In this document: positions 8,169-17,343 of the stretch, piece after piece
How the letters are laid out: every line of letters starts with the position of its first letter
Position numbering within the stretch: the first letter of the stretch is position 1
DNA from: an uncultured Muribaculaceae bacterium
Lineage (GTDB): Bacteria; Bacteroidota; Bacteroidia; Bacteroidales; Muribaculaceae
Direction: 5' to 3'
Assembly (NCBI GenBank): GCA_910578665.1
Contig: CAJTQU010000001.1
Span: forward strand, 1-64,000
DNA: 64,000 bases
The notes under the pieces: generated by a model
Told to the model about the DNA's origin: nothing
The model's database searches: none
Seen by the model: the letters and a program-made list of their open reading frames with translations, nothing else
Translations under genes and position numbers: made by a program

Positions 8169-10541
8169 TTAGTTTCCGAAATACACCCTTATTTTCCCAT
8201 AAAACGCCCTCCCGGCTTTCTGAAGACTGAAATTATCATACAGTTTCGCGTCAGTAAGATTACGGCATTCAAAAGATATATTATATCTTCCTCTTTTTAT
8301 ACTGTAACTCATCGTAATATTATGCGAGAATTGGTCCGGCACCATGTAATCATCACTATTGCTGCCTAGATTTGAAGAATAATAGCAAAAACCATCTGTA
8401 TATTGATTGTCATATGTAATTGTCAACATATTGTCTTGGCCGCCGAGTCCGGCCCAATAGAAGTTAACATACGAATCTGCAAACATAAACGGGAGATTTG
8501 GCATACGTTCTTTATAAGAAACATTGGCAGCAGTACCATTGACCGCGGTACGCATATTGTCCCGCACATTCATCTGAGTGAAATTACCACCAAGGCTCAG
8601 CCATTTAGAAAAACTATATCTCGCCGATATACTGATGCCGTCAGTTCTGACCTTGCCATAATTGATGTATGACGCTGCGAATTTACCACCGCTGAGTGAC
8701 ATTATATTACGCTGGATATAATCACGCGTGTCACGGTATATGAGTCCGGCCTCGACATAAATTACATTATTTCCGAACGAGGCGTCATAGCTCAGGTTGA
8801 GGTTGGCGTTATGACTGCTTTCGGGCTTCAAAGAGATATCCCCCCTTTCCAGGTCCTCGTTGCCAAACATCTCCTCTACAGAAGGCATGCGCAACGCTTT
8901 CTCATATGATGCTTTCAACTGTAATCCCAAAGGCATAAACAGGGTGCCTGCCGCTCCGTAGCCCCAATAATTTTCCGAACGCGACACGCGCGTATAATCA
9001 TCCTGCGCCGAAGACGTAGCTATAGGCCCTGAAACATATTGATGATAATGCTTGCCAAAAATGGAAAAATTAATTTTATTGTTCGGCTTATAACGATAAG
9101 ACACACCTAGAATATTCTTACTCGTCAGCTTTGATATTTCATCTTTTGTAGACGGTGTGGTGAGCAAGTTCTCATTAGTCCTTTTGAATGAGTTAAATAC
9201 ATTATTTATAGTAAACAGATGTCTATGGCCGAGTCGGTAATCAGAAGTAAAGGCTACAGACCAGTTGTCATTTGCAGCGCCGGTATTCTGATAAGACTGC
9301 TCGCCTGGTGAATTCAACAATGACGTCTCACCTCTCCAGTTATATTTAACTGAAGCAGTATCAACATTCACAGTCATATTCCTGTTATAATTGGCATTAA
9401 ACGAGATATCCAGTCCCCTTGCGAATAAATCTCTTTTATAATATTCCACAGATGGCATCAGGTTATGCCCGTGACGATGTTTCCGGCCGTATACGATCTC
9501 TTGGCGGACACCTGTCTGTATCTCCTGATACATATGCGAATAAGCAAATCCGGCCAGCAGCCTGTCTGCCCATGGCCTGTCTACAAATCCTGCTTTGGCC
9601 ATCACAGCCTCATTATGATATGTATCGTTGAATCTGCGTACATGTTCTTTCTTTTTCCGGTTTATCGACCCTGTTTCAAAATTTTCAACAGGAGAATCAA
9701 TCCAATAATCATTATCCGAATAATTCTGGAAAGCATTGATCTCGTACTTAAACCCGTTACCCGATGTCTGGCCTAAATTTATATAAGACTTATGGGTGTT
9801 AAAAGATCCGTAAGAATACGAAGCGTCAACAAACCACGACCGCCTGCGTCTGGGTGTGACTATGTTGATTATTCCGCCTATCGCGTCAGAACCGAAACCT
9901 ACAGGCACTACTCCGCGATACACCTCTATCCGCTCAGCGAAATTGACAGGTATATTATTAAGGCCGAAAGAACTGCCAACACCTTCCTGGGGCACGCCGT
10001 CTACAAAAACCTTGATATGCTTGCCGCTGAATCCGTCCATGGTGACAGTCATGTCAGAACCGATACCGCCACTCTCCCTTATCTTCATTCCGGGAGCCTG
10101 CGCGAGAGCGTCACTTAAAGACTTTGTCGTATTCACCAAATCCTTTGTGCCTACCGACACGGCATTGTATGCGGAATTTTTAAGTTTGCCGACATTGCTG
10201 CCTACTACCACTACTTCAGCCAGGTCGGCAGCCGGCTTTAATTTTACATCAACACTGGTCCGTTTGCCTCCCGCCACCTTCGCGGATACCTCTTTCCGCT
10301 CAAAACCCACAGATGAAAAAACAACTGTATGCCTACCTGGAGGTGCTTCCAGACGGTACATACCGCGTTCGTCTGTACTGCATGAATACTGTGTGCCTTT
10401 AATAAACACAATGGCACAGTCAACCGGCGCTCCGTCTTCAGACACCACCTTGCCCGACAATATGCCCGCATTGCCATTAGCGCTACCATACATAAATCCG
10501 GCAACATATATTATCAACAATAAGAATAACCTTATTTTCAT
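8169..10541 (-). CDS. xusA: TonB-dependent receptor, XusA-like
   Basis: 790 residues from the ATG at 10541, chosen because it opens a clean signal peptide (MKIRLFLLLIIYVAGFMYG); an in-frame ATG at 10589 would add 16 residues before it. Domains: carboxypeptidase-regulatory-like (CarboxypepD_reg/DUF4480 type) domain at about 30-110, plug domain about 120-225 (including GGIGSDMTVTMDGFSG), then a 22-stranded barrel to the C-terminus ending in aromatic FYGKIRVYFGN. It imports an iron-siderophore-type ligand across the outer membrane. First gene of the operon; a TAATTTTG -7 box (plus 10592-10599) lies about 50 bases upstream. Confidence 0.9.
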   Translation of the reverse strand: MKIRLFLLLIIYVAGFMYGSANGNAGILSGKVVSEDGAPVDCAIVFIKGTQYSCSTDERGMYRLEAPPGRHTVVFSSVGFERKEVSAKVAGGKRTSVDVKLKPAADLAEVVVVGSNVGKLKNSAYNAVSVGTKDLVNTTKSLSDALAQAPGMKIRESGGIGSDMTVTMDGFSGKHIKVFVDGVPQEGVGSSFGLNNIPVNFAERIEVYRGVVPVGFGSDAIGGIINIVTPRRRRSWFVDASYSYGSFNTHKSYINLGQTSGNGFKYEINAFQNYSDNDYWIDSPVENFETGSINRKKKEHVRRFNDTYHNEAVMAKAGFVDRPWADRLLAGFAYSHMYQEIQTGVRQEIVYGRKHRHGHNLMPSVEYYKRDLFARGLDISFNANYNRNMTVNVDTASVKYNWRGETSLLNSPGEQSYQNTGAANDNWSVAFTSDYRLGHRHLFTINNVFNSFKRTNENLLTTPSTKDEISKLTSKNILGVSYRYKPNNKINFSIFGKHYHQYVSGPIATSSAQDDYTRVSRSENYWGYGAAGTLFMPLGLQLKASYEKALRMPSVEEMFGNEDLERGDISLKPESSHNANLNLSYDASFGNNVIYVEAGLIYRDTRDYIQRNIMSLSGGKFAASYINYGKVRTDGISISARYSFSKWLSLGGNFTQMNVRDNMRTAVNGTAANVSYKERMPNLPFMFADSYVNFYWAGLGGQDNMLTITYDNQYTDGFCYYSSNLGSNSDDYMVPDQFSHNITMSYSIKRGRYNISFECRNLTDAKLYDNFSLQKAGRAFYGKIRVYFGN

Positions 10542-10591
10542 TTCAATTTCTATAATGATTAACAATCCATTTTCATCGTTTTTTAACATTG

Positions 10592-10599
10592 CAAAATTA
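10592..10599 (-). promoter_or_regulatory. xus operon -7 box
   Basis: TAATTTTG on the minus strand, 50 bases before the TonB receptor start. No good -33 box at normal spacing, and I see no clear Fur box, so regulation by iron cannot be shown from sequence. Confidence 0.45.
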
Positions 10600-10735
10600 T
10601 ATGTAATGGCAGAACTACGCCATACCCAAAAATAATGAATTTTAATGCTTATACAGGTTCATAAAATAGCTCCATAACTTTTGTCAACGGATATATACCC
10701 CATAATAACTAAGTTTAAATTGTTAAAATATATTA

Positions 10736-10775
10736 ATAACTAAATTATTAGTTGCGCAACTAATAATTTAGTTAT
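10736..10775. promoter_or_regulatory. 40-bp perfect palindrome, probable BlaI operator
   Basis: A perfect 40-bp inverted repeat centred on TTGCGCAA (core TTAGTTGCGCAACTAA). It ends on the first base of a perfect -7 box TATATTTG (10775-10782) and covers the -33 position, so a bound dimer would block transcription of the BlaI-like gene just downstream. BlaI/MecI repressors bind dyads over their own promoters, which makes autoregulation the simplest reading. The palindrome is about 140 bases from the divergent xus -7 box, so control of that operon is possible but not shown. Confidence 0.8.
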
Positions 10776-10782
10776 ATATTTG
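10775..10782 (+). promoter_or_regulatory. -7 box of blaI-blaR1 unit
   Basis: TATATTTG, exact consensus. Transcription would start near 10789, which places the upstream ATG codons (10780, 10786) before or at the transcript start and favours the ATG at 10810 for translation. Confidence 0.7.
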
Positions 10783-10809
10783 CCGATGAAATACAAACGC
10801 ATACCGTAT

Positions 10810-11208
10810 ATGGGCGAAAAGAACAAAAATATCAGGAAGTTATCCCCTAAGGAGGAAGCTATCATGGGTTACTTCTGGCAGTGCGGACCTCTGTTTGTGC
10901 GCCAGGTGGTCGAAATGATGCCAGATCCCAAGCCTCATTTCAACACTGTGTCGACATTCGTCCGCGGTCTTGAGGCAAAAGGATGGCTCGCGCATGAACA
11001 GATAGGCAATTCATACCGATACCACGCAGTGGCAGATGCCGGAGAGTACCGCGATAAGTCGCTGCGCGGACTGATAGACCGTTTTTTCGGCCGTTCGTAC
11101 ATAAGTTTCGTATCCTCTCTTGTACGTGAAGAGAAGATTTCCACTACCGAACTGCGCGAACTTATCGAACAGATCGAAGCGCAGAAAGAAAAAGAAAAGG
11201 AGGGATGA
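10810..11208 (+). CDS. BlaI/MecI-family transcriptional repressor
   Basis: 132 residues from the ATG at 10810 (MGEKNKNIRKLSPKEEAIMG). The ATGs at 10780 and 10786 lie on or beside the -7 box and would hardly be transcribed. The N-terminal winged helix (LSPKEEAIMGYFWQCGPLFV, then HFNTVSTFVRGLEAKGWL with recognition helix) and C-terminal dimerisation helices fit BlaI. Its stop is followed one base later by the start of the M56/BlaR1-like gene, the classic repressor-sensor pair. In other Bacteroidetes such pairs control varied genes, not only beta-lactamases. The neighbouring divergent iron-uptake operon is a possible target, by position only. Confidence 0.9.
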   Translation: MGEKNKNIRKLSPKEEAIMGYFWQCGPLFVRQVVEMMPDPKPHFNTVSTFVRGLEAKGWLAHEQIGNSYRYHAVADAGEYRDKSLRGLIDRFFGRSYISFVSSLVREEKISTTELRELIEQIEAQKEKEKEG

Positions 11209-11209
11209 C

Positions 11210-12508
11210 ATGGGATTATTCTTAAGATACATGGTAGAGACGGCCATAGTAATGACACTTCTGTATCTGGCCTACAAACCGCTGATGGCACCGACTGCCT
11301 TCCACCGGCTGAACCGATGCGCCATTCTATTTATATATCTGGCTTCGTGGACCATACCGGCATTAGCGCGGCTGTCGCTGCCTCACGGCGCCACTACCGT
11401 TGCGGCCGGAGTGCCTGCTATGGTCTTTGCCACAGACTACGGCAATCCTGGCGAGGGTGGCACAGACTGGTGGAACATAGCGCTATGGGTATACGCGGCA
11501 GGAGCTGCTGCCACCGCCGCAGGCACTATGGCAGGAGTGTGGCGCATGGTCCGTATCATACGTTCCGGACACTGTAGTACGCAGGGATCGTATACAGAGA
11601 TCGTCAGCCCCCTTGCTCCGGGACCTTTCAGCTGGGGAAGGTATATAGTGGTCCGGCCGTCAGACTGCGACCGGTGGCTGCCGATGGTGACAAACCATGA
11701 GAAAACCCACCTGCGCCTGTACCACTGGCTAGACCTCGTGCCCGTACAGCTGTCACTGATATTTCAGTGGTTTTCACCTGCTGCCTGGCTGCTTAGAAAC
11801 GAATTGAAAAAAGTGCACGAATTCCAGGTAGACAAAATCGCGGCCGGCGATCATCCGGCCGAATACCAGTTTATGCTATTAAGAAAGACTGCCGGCTCGA
11901 GTTTCCCGACCTTTGCCGACAGTCTGAATCACAGTCACATTAAAACACGTATAACTATGATGGGTAAAAAATCAAATTCTTCGCGCCGTATAGCTGCGCT
12001 TGTGCTTCCGGCTATGGCCGCCCTGTCTCTGTCAGTGCTCTCACAACCGGCAGTGGCCGGAGTACTCGGGCAAATGTCGCAAACAGCAGACAATACTGTT
12101 TCCAACAGCAAAATTAACCAAAAACAAACGACTGCGCAAGCAACGCGGCAAACAGCGGACATGAAAGAAGCTGCCGCAGGCTCTGAAACCAGGCCAAAAT
12201 ACGCAGTTGAGAAAATAGCCGAATTCAAAGGAGGAGCAGAGGCTATGAATAAATTTTTCGCAGATAATGTGAAATATCCCGTAACCGCCATAAAAAGCGG
12301 AAAGAGCGGCCGCGTGGTCGTACAATTTGTTATAAATACCGATGGTAGCGTAAGCGACACAAAAGTTCTCAGAAGCATACACAAAGACCTGGACGAGGAA
12401 GCCCTCAGGGTGGTCAGGCTCTCAAGCGGTCTGTGGACTCCGGCCAGGAATAATGGCAAACCTGTAAAAAGCCAATATGTAATACCTGTGTCATTTAAAG
12501 TGAAATAA
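11210..12508 (+). CDS. BlaR1/MecR1-like M56 peptidase with TonB C-terminal domain
   Basis: 432 residues from the ATG at 11210, directly after the BlaI stop. Membrane segments lie at about residues 8-24, 36-52, 88-110 and 270-290. The gluzincin motif HEKTH is at 163-167 with a downstream EFQVD glutamate near 204. In place of a penicillin-binding sensor domain, the periplasmic part is a Gln/Thr-rich linker and a TonB C-terminal domain (about 350-432, FKGGAEAMNKFFADNVKYP to VIPVSFKVK). M56 proteins cleave the BlaI repressor on sensing a signal; the TonB-type domain suggests the signal may be coupled to the cell envelope or an outer-membrane receptor. Followed by a strong terminator. Confidence 0.9.
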   Translation: MGLFLRYMVETAIVMTLLYLAYKPLMAPTAFHRLNRCAILFIYLASWTIPALARLSLPHGATTVAAGVPAMVFATDYGNPGEGGTDWWNIALWVYAAGAAATAAGTMAGVWRMVRIIRSGHCSTQGSYTEIVSPLAPGPFSWGRYIVVRPSDCDRWLPMVTNHEKTHLRLYHWLDLVPVQLSLIFQWFSPAAWLLRNELKKVHEFQVDKIAAGDHPAEYQFMLLRKTAGSSFPTFADSLNHSHIKTRITMMGKKSNSSRRIAALVLPAMAALSLSVLSQPAVAGVLGQMSQTADNTVSNSKINQKQTTAQATRQTADMKEAAAGSETRPKYAVEKIAEFKGGAEAMNKFFADNVKYPVTAIKSGKSGRVVVQFVINTDGSVSDTKVLRSIHKDLDEEALRVVRLSSGLWTPARNNGKPVKSQYVIPVSFKVK

Positions 12509-12517
12509 TAAAAAAAT

Positions 12518-12560
12518 TAACCGCCAGGTTTCCGATTCGGTACGGAATTTCTGGCGGTTA
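12518..12560. terminator. Bidirectional terminator between blaR1-like gene and pgi
   Basis: Perfect 10-bp stem TAACCGCCAG/CTGGCGGTTA (12518-12527 with 12551-12560), T-rich on both sides (TATTTTTTAT on plus, TTTTTTATTA on minus). Serves two convergent genes. Confidence 0.8.
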
Positions 12561-12580
12561 TATTTTTTATACGGCCCTGA

Positions 12581-13918
12581 TCAGAGTTTCGACTGTATGG
12601 CCTGTGTCTCTGCCTCGTATCCGGGCTTGCCCAGAAGAGCGAACATGTTACTCTTGTAAGCCTCTACACCCGGCTGGTCAAACGGATTGACACCCAGTAT
12701 GTAGCCGCTGATACCGCATGCTTTCTCGAAGAAATAGATGAGTTCGCCCAGAGTGTGCTCGCACAATCGCGGTATAGTTATCTTTATTACCGGCACACCA
12801 CCCTCGTTGTGGGCGATACGCGTGCCGAGTTCGGCCATCTTGTTTACTTCGTCCACACGCCTGCCCGACATGAAATTGATTCCGTCGAGATTAGCCTCGT
12901 CAGCCGGTATGCGCAATTCGCGGTCAGAAGCCTCCACGCTTATCACGGTTTCAAAAATAGTCCGTTCGCCCTGCTGTATCCACTGGCCCATAGAATGGAG
13001 GTCGGTGGTAAAGTCAACGGCAGCCGGGAATATGCCTTTGCCCTCTTTGCCCTCGCTCTCGCCATAGAGCTGCTTCCACCATTCGCCGAAATAATGCAGT
13101 TTGGGATTATAGTTGACCAGTATCTCTATCTTCTTTCCGTCACGATAGAGAGCGTTACGCATCATGGCATAAGTCTGTGCCGGATTGCCGGAAGATGCCA
13201 GACGTGTCTTCTCCATCATGGACACAGCACCGGCCACAAGCCTGTCTATGTCGAATCCTGCCACAGCTATAGGCAGAAGTCCCACCGGAGTGAGCACGGA
13301 GAAGCGTCCGCCCACATTGTCGGGTATCACGTATGTCTTATAGCCTTCCTGCGAGGCGAGAGTGCGCAGAGCGCCCCGGGAGGCATCAGTGACAGCCACT
13401 ATGAGGTCTTTGGCTGCACTTCTGCCCACCTGCTTTTCCAGCTGCTCCTTAAGCAGTCTGAAAGCGATGGCAGGCTCTGTCGTGGTGCCAGATTTGGAAA
13501 CCACCACTATACCGAATCTTTTGTCCGACAGAAAATCGCGCAATTCGGCCATATAGTCTTCGCCTATGTTCTGCCCGGCAAAGAGCACTTTGGGATATTT
13601 GCCGCGAGGCATGAAAGAGGCAAAAGAATTGTCAAGAGCCTCTATCACGGCTTTCGCGCCAAGATACGAACCACCGATGCCGACACATACCACATAGTCG
13701 CATGAAACCTGCAACGAAGCCGCGGTAGCCTTTATGTCTTCCAGTTGCGAAACAGGTATGTCGGACGGAAGTGTGACCCAGCCATGGTAGTCAGAGCCGG
13801 CGCCCTTGTTACTTTCAAGATTTTCGATTCCTTTCACAGCTTCCTGACTGAGAGAGTCATATGCCTCGCGGCCTGTGAAAGAAAGCGCATGCTGAATATC
13901 AATCTCAATTGTTTTCAT
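12581..13918 (-). CDS. pgi: Glucose-6-phosphate isomerase
   Basis: 445 residues, the short bacterial PGI form. It interconverts glucose 6-phosphate and fructose 6-phosphate in glycolysis. Seen: sugar-phosphate-binding SIS folds with VGIGGSYLGAKAVIEAL (about residues 79-95), VVVSKSGTTTEPAIAFRLL (about 138-156), the catalytic Glu/His region near LYGESEGKEGKGIFP, and the C-terminal GVNPFDQPGVEAYK signature. Single gene with a convergent terminator downstream. Confidence 0.97.
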   Translation of the reverse strand: MKTIEIDIQHALSFTGREAYDSLSQEAVKGIENLESNKGAGSDYHGWVTLPSDIPVSQLEDIKATAASLQVSCDYVVCVGIGGSYLGAKAVIEALDNSFASFMPRGKYPKVLFAGQNIGEDYMAELRDFLSDKRFGIVVVSKSGTTTEPAIAFRLLKEQLEKQVGRSAAKDLIVAVTDASRGALRTLASQEGYKTYVIPDNVGGRFSVLTPVGLLPIAVAGFDIDRLVAGAVSMMEKTRLASSGNPAQTYAMMRNALYRDGKKIEILVNYNPKLHYFGEWWKQLYGESEGKEGKGIFPAAVDFTTDLHSMGQWIQQGERTIFETVISVEASDRELRIPADEANLDGINFMSGRRVDEVNKMAELGTRIAHNEGGVPVIKITIPRLCEHTLGELIYFFEKACGISGYILGVNPFDQPGVEAYKSNMFALLGKPGYEAETQAIQSKL

Positions 13919-14035
13919 AATATATCTATCTTTGAAACTTTTATATCCTTTTCATTGTATGTAACGCCCCGTGTACCGGTTAAGTTTTACACGGGCGCAT
14001 GAACGGCACCGGCCAGCCGGCAATAAAAAATAAAT

Positions 14036-14084
14036 ACCGGGCCGGTCCACTGGGTTTTATAGCTTATACCCTGGCCGGCCCGGT
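14036..14084 (-). terminator. Terminator after gpsA
   Basis: 10-bp GC-rich perfect stem ACCGGGCCGG/CCGGCCCGGT (14036-14045 with 14075-14084); on the minus strand it is followed by ATTTATTTTTTATT. Confidence 0.75.
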
Positions 14085-14089
14085 TATCT

Positions 14090-15085
14090 TCATATAAAAC
14101 TGTCAGTGACAGCCTCTATGGCTTTCTCCGGAGTAATGCCGTCATAAAGTATGGAATATACACATTCGGCTATAGGCATGGACACACCGTGTTCCTTGTT
14201 GATTTCATGTATACATTTGGTGCCATAATAACCCTCGGCCACCATCTCCATCTCCATTTGTGCCGCTTTCACGCTATATCCGCGGCCTATCATAGAACCG
14301 AAATTGTGGTTTCGCGAAAAACGGGAATAGGCCGTAACTAGCAGGTCGCCCAGATAAGCCGAATCAGCCGTGTCACGCACTAGCGGGTCAACCGTGTCTA
14401 TAAAACGCCTCATCTCCCTCAAAGCATTACATATAAGCATTGCCTGGAAATTGTCGCCGAACTTCATGCCGTGGATTATACCGGCTGCTATGGCATACAC
14501 ATTTTTCAGCACGGCGCCATATTCTATGCCGTCGACATCGGAACTTATGACAGTCTTGAGGTTACGTCCTGACAACGTGTCTGCAAACATCGAGGCCTTG
14601 GCCGTGTCGTGGCATCCTATCGTCAGATAGCTCAATCTCTCGAGAGCCACCTCTTCGGCATGGCACGGGCCGCCTATGACCAGCATATTCTCGTCTGCAC
14701 AACCGTAGCGTTCCATCATATAACGCGTCACTATCTTGTTCTCATCAGGCACTATGCCTTTGACTGCCGACGCTATGTTCTTGTCATGCAGCGGCTCTGT
14801 GATGTTGTCAAGATGAAACTTTATATACGGACTGGGCACGGCCAGCACCAGTGTGTCTGACTCCCGGCACACGGCATTGACATCCGAACTGAAACGTATG
14901 CGGTCTGTATCGAACTGCACATCGCTCAGATAGACAGGGTTATGTCCCCCTTTTTTGAAATCTGCTATGCGGTCGGGACGACGCATGTACCAGCTTATAG
15001 TGTCGGCGTTGCGCAAAAGCAGCTTGGCCAGGGCCGTAGCCCATGATCCGCCGCCTAACACAGCTATATGGCCGAGTGTTGCCAT
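14090..15085 (-). CDS. gpsA: Glycerol-3-phosphate dehydrogenase [NAD(P)+]
   Basis: 331 residues. Makes sn-glycerol 3-phosphate from dihydroxyacetone phosphate for phospholipid synthesis. Rossmann motif LGGGSWATALAKLLL at residues 9-23, family segments SAVKGIVPDE (catalytic Lys) and GAVLKNVYAIAAGI, and GRNFGSMIGRGYS-like region (NHNFGSMIGRGYSVKAAQ). It starts 14 bases after the lysS stop and probably shares the lysS transcript. Confidence 0.96.
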   Translation of the reverse strand: MATLGHIAVLGGGSWATALAKLLLRNADTISWYMRRPDRIADFKKGGHNPVYLSDVQFDTDRIRFSSDVNAVCRESDTLVLAVPSPYIKFHLDNITEPLHDKNIASAVKGIVPDENKIVTRYMMERYGCADENMLVIGGPCHAEEVALERLSYLTIGCHDTAKASMFADTLSGRNLKTVISSDVDGIEYGAVLKNVYAIAAGIIHGMKFGDNFQAMLICNALREMRRFIDTVDPLVRDTADSAYLGDLLVTAYSRFSRNHNFGSMIGRGYSVKAAQMEMEMVAEGYYGTKCIHEINKEHGVSMPIAECVYSILYDGITPEKAIEAVTDSFI

Positions 15086-15099
15086 CTCTTTATTGCTTT

Positions 15100-16659
15100 T
15101 TAAATCATTCTTTCAGTCTCTTCAGCCTCGTCGCCGGCAGAGTTCTGCTGCTTGAGCGGACGCATCTGGGGGAAGAGAAGCACTTCCTGGATCGTGGTCT
15201 GTCCGGTGAGCAGCATGGCCAGGCGGTCCATGCCTATACCCATGCCGGAGGTAGGAGGCATGCCGTATTCCAGCGCGCGTATGAAGTCATGGTCTATGAC
15301 CATGGCCTCGTCATCGCCATTGTCTGCCAGTCGCATCTGCTCCACAAAGCGGTCGTACTGGTCCAACGGGTCGTTAAGCTCGGAATAGGCGTTGGCCAGC
15401 TCCTTGCCGTTAACCATAAGTTCGAAACGCTCCGTAAGATTCGGATTGTCGCGGTGGCGTTTTGTGAGGGGCGACATCTCTATGGGATAGTCTATGATAA
15501 ACGTAGGCTGTATATACTTTCCTTCACACTTTTCGCCAAATATTTCATCGATAAGCTTACCCTTACCCATGCTCGGGTCTGTCTCTATGCCAAGCTCGCG
15601 GCACACACCCCGCAGTGCATCTTCATCCATACCGCTTATGTCATAGCCCGTGTGTTCCTTGATAGCGTCCGTCATAGTGACACGCGGGAAAGGAGCCTTA
15701 AAGCTTATGGTATTGTCACCCACTTTCACCTCGGTAGTGCCGTTGACATCCATACAGATTTTCTCCAGCATCTTTTCGGTGAAATCCATCATCCAGTTGT
15801 AATCTTTATAAGACACATATATTTCCATACATGTGAACTCCGGATTATGTGTGCGGTCCATGCCTTCGTTGCGGAAGTTCTTGGAGAACTCATATACTCC
15901 TTCAAAACCACCAACGATCAGGCGTTTGAGATACAGCTCGTCGGCTATGCGCAGATACAGGGGTATGTCGAGAGCGTTGTGGTGCGTGATAAACGGACGT
16001 GCCGCAGCGCCGCCGGGTATAGACTGCAATATCGGGGTCTCTACCTCCACATAGCCGTGCGAATTGAAGTATTCGCGCATAGACTGGAACATGCGCGTGC
16101 GCTTCATGAAAATATCCTTTACACCGTGGTTGACCACCAGGTCCACATAACGCTGGCGATAACGCAGTTCAGGGTCAGTGAAAGCATCGTATGCCTTTCC
16201 CTCTTTCATTTTCACTATAGGCAGAGGCCGCAGGCTCTTGCTTAGCAGCTTTATTTCCTGCGCGTGTACCGATATCTCTCCCGTCTTGGTGCGGAACACG
16301 TAGCCGCACACACCGATAAAGTCTCCTATGTCAAGCAGTTTCTTGAAAACCACATTGTACATTTCCTTGTCCTCGCCGGGACAGAGATCGTCACGGCTCA
16401 CGTACACCTGTATGCGTCCGCGTGAATCCTGCAACTCCATAAACGAGGCTTTGCCCATGATGCGGCGGCTCATGATGCGGCCGGCCACACACACCTGGCG
16501 TGCAGGTTCCAGCGCGTCATCAAAATTTTCCTTTATTTCGTCAGTATAGGCATCTACAGGATAAAGTGCCGCAGGATACGGCTCTATGCCCATATCCCGT
16601 AGCGCGGCAAGCGAATTGCGACGCACCTGCTGCTGTTCTGAAAGTTCTTCCATGCTCAT
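15100..16659 (-). CDS. lysS: Lysyl-tRNA synthetase (class II)
   Basis: 519 residues. N-terminal anticodon-binding OB fold (about 55-150) and class II catalytic core with motif 2 region (FRNEGMDRTHNPEFTCMEIY) and motif 3 (GMGIGMDRLAMLLTGQTTIQ). Charges tRNA-Lys; a tRNA-Lys(CUU) gene lies 17 kb away. A TAACTTTG -7 box is 80 bases upstream (plus 16739-16746). lysS and gpsA look like one operon. Confidence 0.98.
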   Translation of the reverse strand: MSMEELSEQQQVRRNSLAALRDMGIEPYPAALYPVDAYTDEIKENFDDALEPARQVCVAGRIMSRRIMGKASFMELQDSRGRIQVYVSRDDLCPGEDKEMYNVVFKKLLDIGDFIGVCGYVFRTKTGEISVHAQEIKLLSKSLRPLPIVKMKEGKAYDAFTDPELRYRQRYVDLVVNHGVKDIFMKRTRMFQSMREYFNSHGYVEVETPILQSIPGGAAARPFITHHNALDIPLYLRIADELYLKRLIVGGFEGVYEFSKNFRNEGMDRTHNPEFTCMEIYVSYKDYNWMMDFTEKMLEKICMDVNGTTEVKVGDNTISFKAPFPRVTMTDAIKEHTGYDISGMDEDALRGVCRELGIETDPSMGKGKLIDEIFGEKCEGKYIQPTFIIDYPIEMSPLTKRHRDNPNLTERFELMVNGKELANAYSELNDPLDQYDRFVEQMRLADNGDDEAMVIDHDFIRALEYGMPPTSGMGIGMDRLAMLLTGQTTIQEVLLFPQMRPLKQQNSAGDEAEETERMI

Positions 16660-16738
16660 AATCTAAATATTTAGAGACTTATAAAAATTTACAGAATATG
16701 TTTTTTGATTTATTATTTAAAAACATACTCTTAAACCA

Positions 16739-16746
16739 CAAAGTTA
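16739..16746 (-). promoter_or_regulatory. lysS -7 box
   Basis: TAACTTTG on the minus strand between rdgB and lysS, 80 bases upstream of the lysS start. Confidence 0.55.
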
Positions 16747-16770
16747 GTCATTTTAAGCCGAAACCACAAA

Positions 16771-17343
16771 TCATGCCAGGGCATCCAGCAATCCGGCTAT
16801 GGCGCGGCCTCTGTGGGATATGGCGTTTTTGGCATCAGGACCCATTTGTGCAAATGTAAGACCTGTCTCTTCGGGAATGAAAACAGGGTCATAACCGAAT
16901 CCGTCGCTACCACGTCTTTCGGTGGCTATCAATCCTTCCACGGTTCCCTCCATGACCTGCTCGCGGCCATCCTTTATCAGTGCTATTACTGTGCAGAAGC
17001 GCGCCGTACGCCTTTCTTCACCAGCCATCACTTCGAGCAGTTTGGTCACATTGTCATCAGGATCGCATGCCGGGCCGGCAAAACGGGCGGTGCGGACACC
17101 GGGAGCACCCCCCAGCGCGTCCACCATCAGCCCGGTGTCATCGGCAAAGCAGTCGTAACCATATTTTTCCTTGACCCACCGGGCCTTAATCAGGGCATTG
17201 CCCCGAAGCGTGTCGGCAGTCTCGGGTATGTCGTCATGACAGCCTATATCGGCCAGCGAGCGTATGACGAACCTGTCGCCCACCATGCGCCGCACCTCGC
17301 TCAGCTTGTGGGCATTGTTAGTGGCAAAAACCAATTCTTTCAT
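16771..17343 (-). CDS. rdgB: XTP/dITP diphosphatase (RdgB/HAM1)
   Basis: 190 residues. Removes non-canonical purine triphosphates (XTP, dITP) from the nucleotide pool. N-terminal FATNNAHKLSEV is the family's phosphate-binding loop, followed by DDTGLMVDALGGAPGVRTAR and the C-terminal GFGYDPVFIPEE and SHRGRA signatures. Its ATG overlaps the leuS stop by four bases, so the two are translationally coupled. Confidence 0.96.
   Translation of the reverse strand: MKELVFATNNAHKLSEVRRMVGDRFVIRSLADIGCHDDIPETADTLRGNALIKARWVKEKYGYDCFADDTGLMVDALGGAPGVRTARFAGPACDPDDNVTKLLEVMAGEERRTARFCTVIALIKDGREQVMEGTVEGLIATERRGSDGFGYDPVFIPEETGLTFAQMGPDAKNAISHRGRAIAGLLDALA

Noticed and set aside
10780..10809. Earlier ATG codons for the BlaI-like gene
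   Set aside because: They overlap or touch the -7 box at 10775-10782, upstream of or at the expected transcript start.
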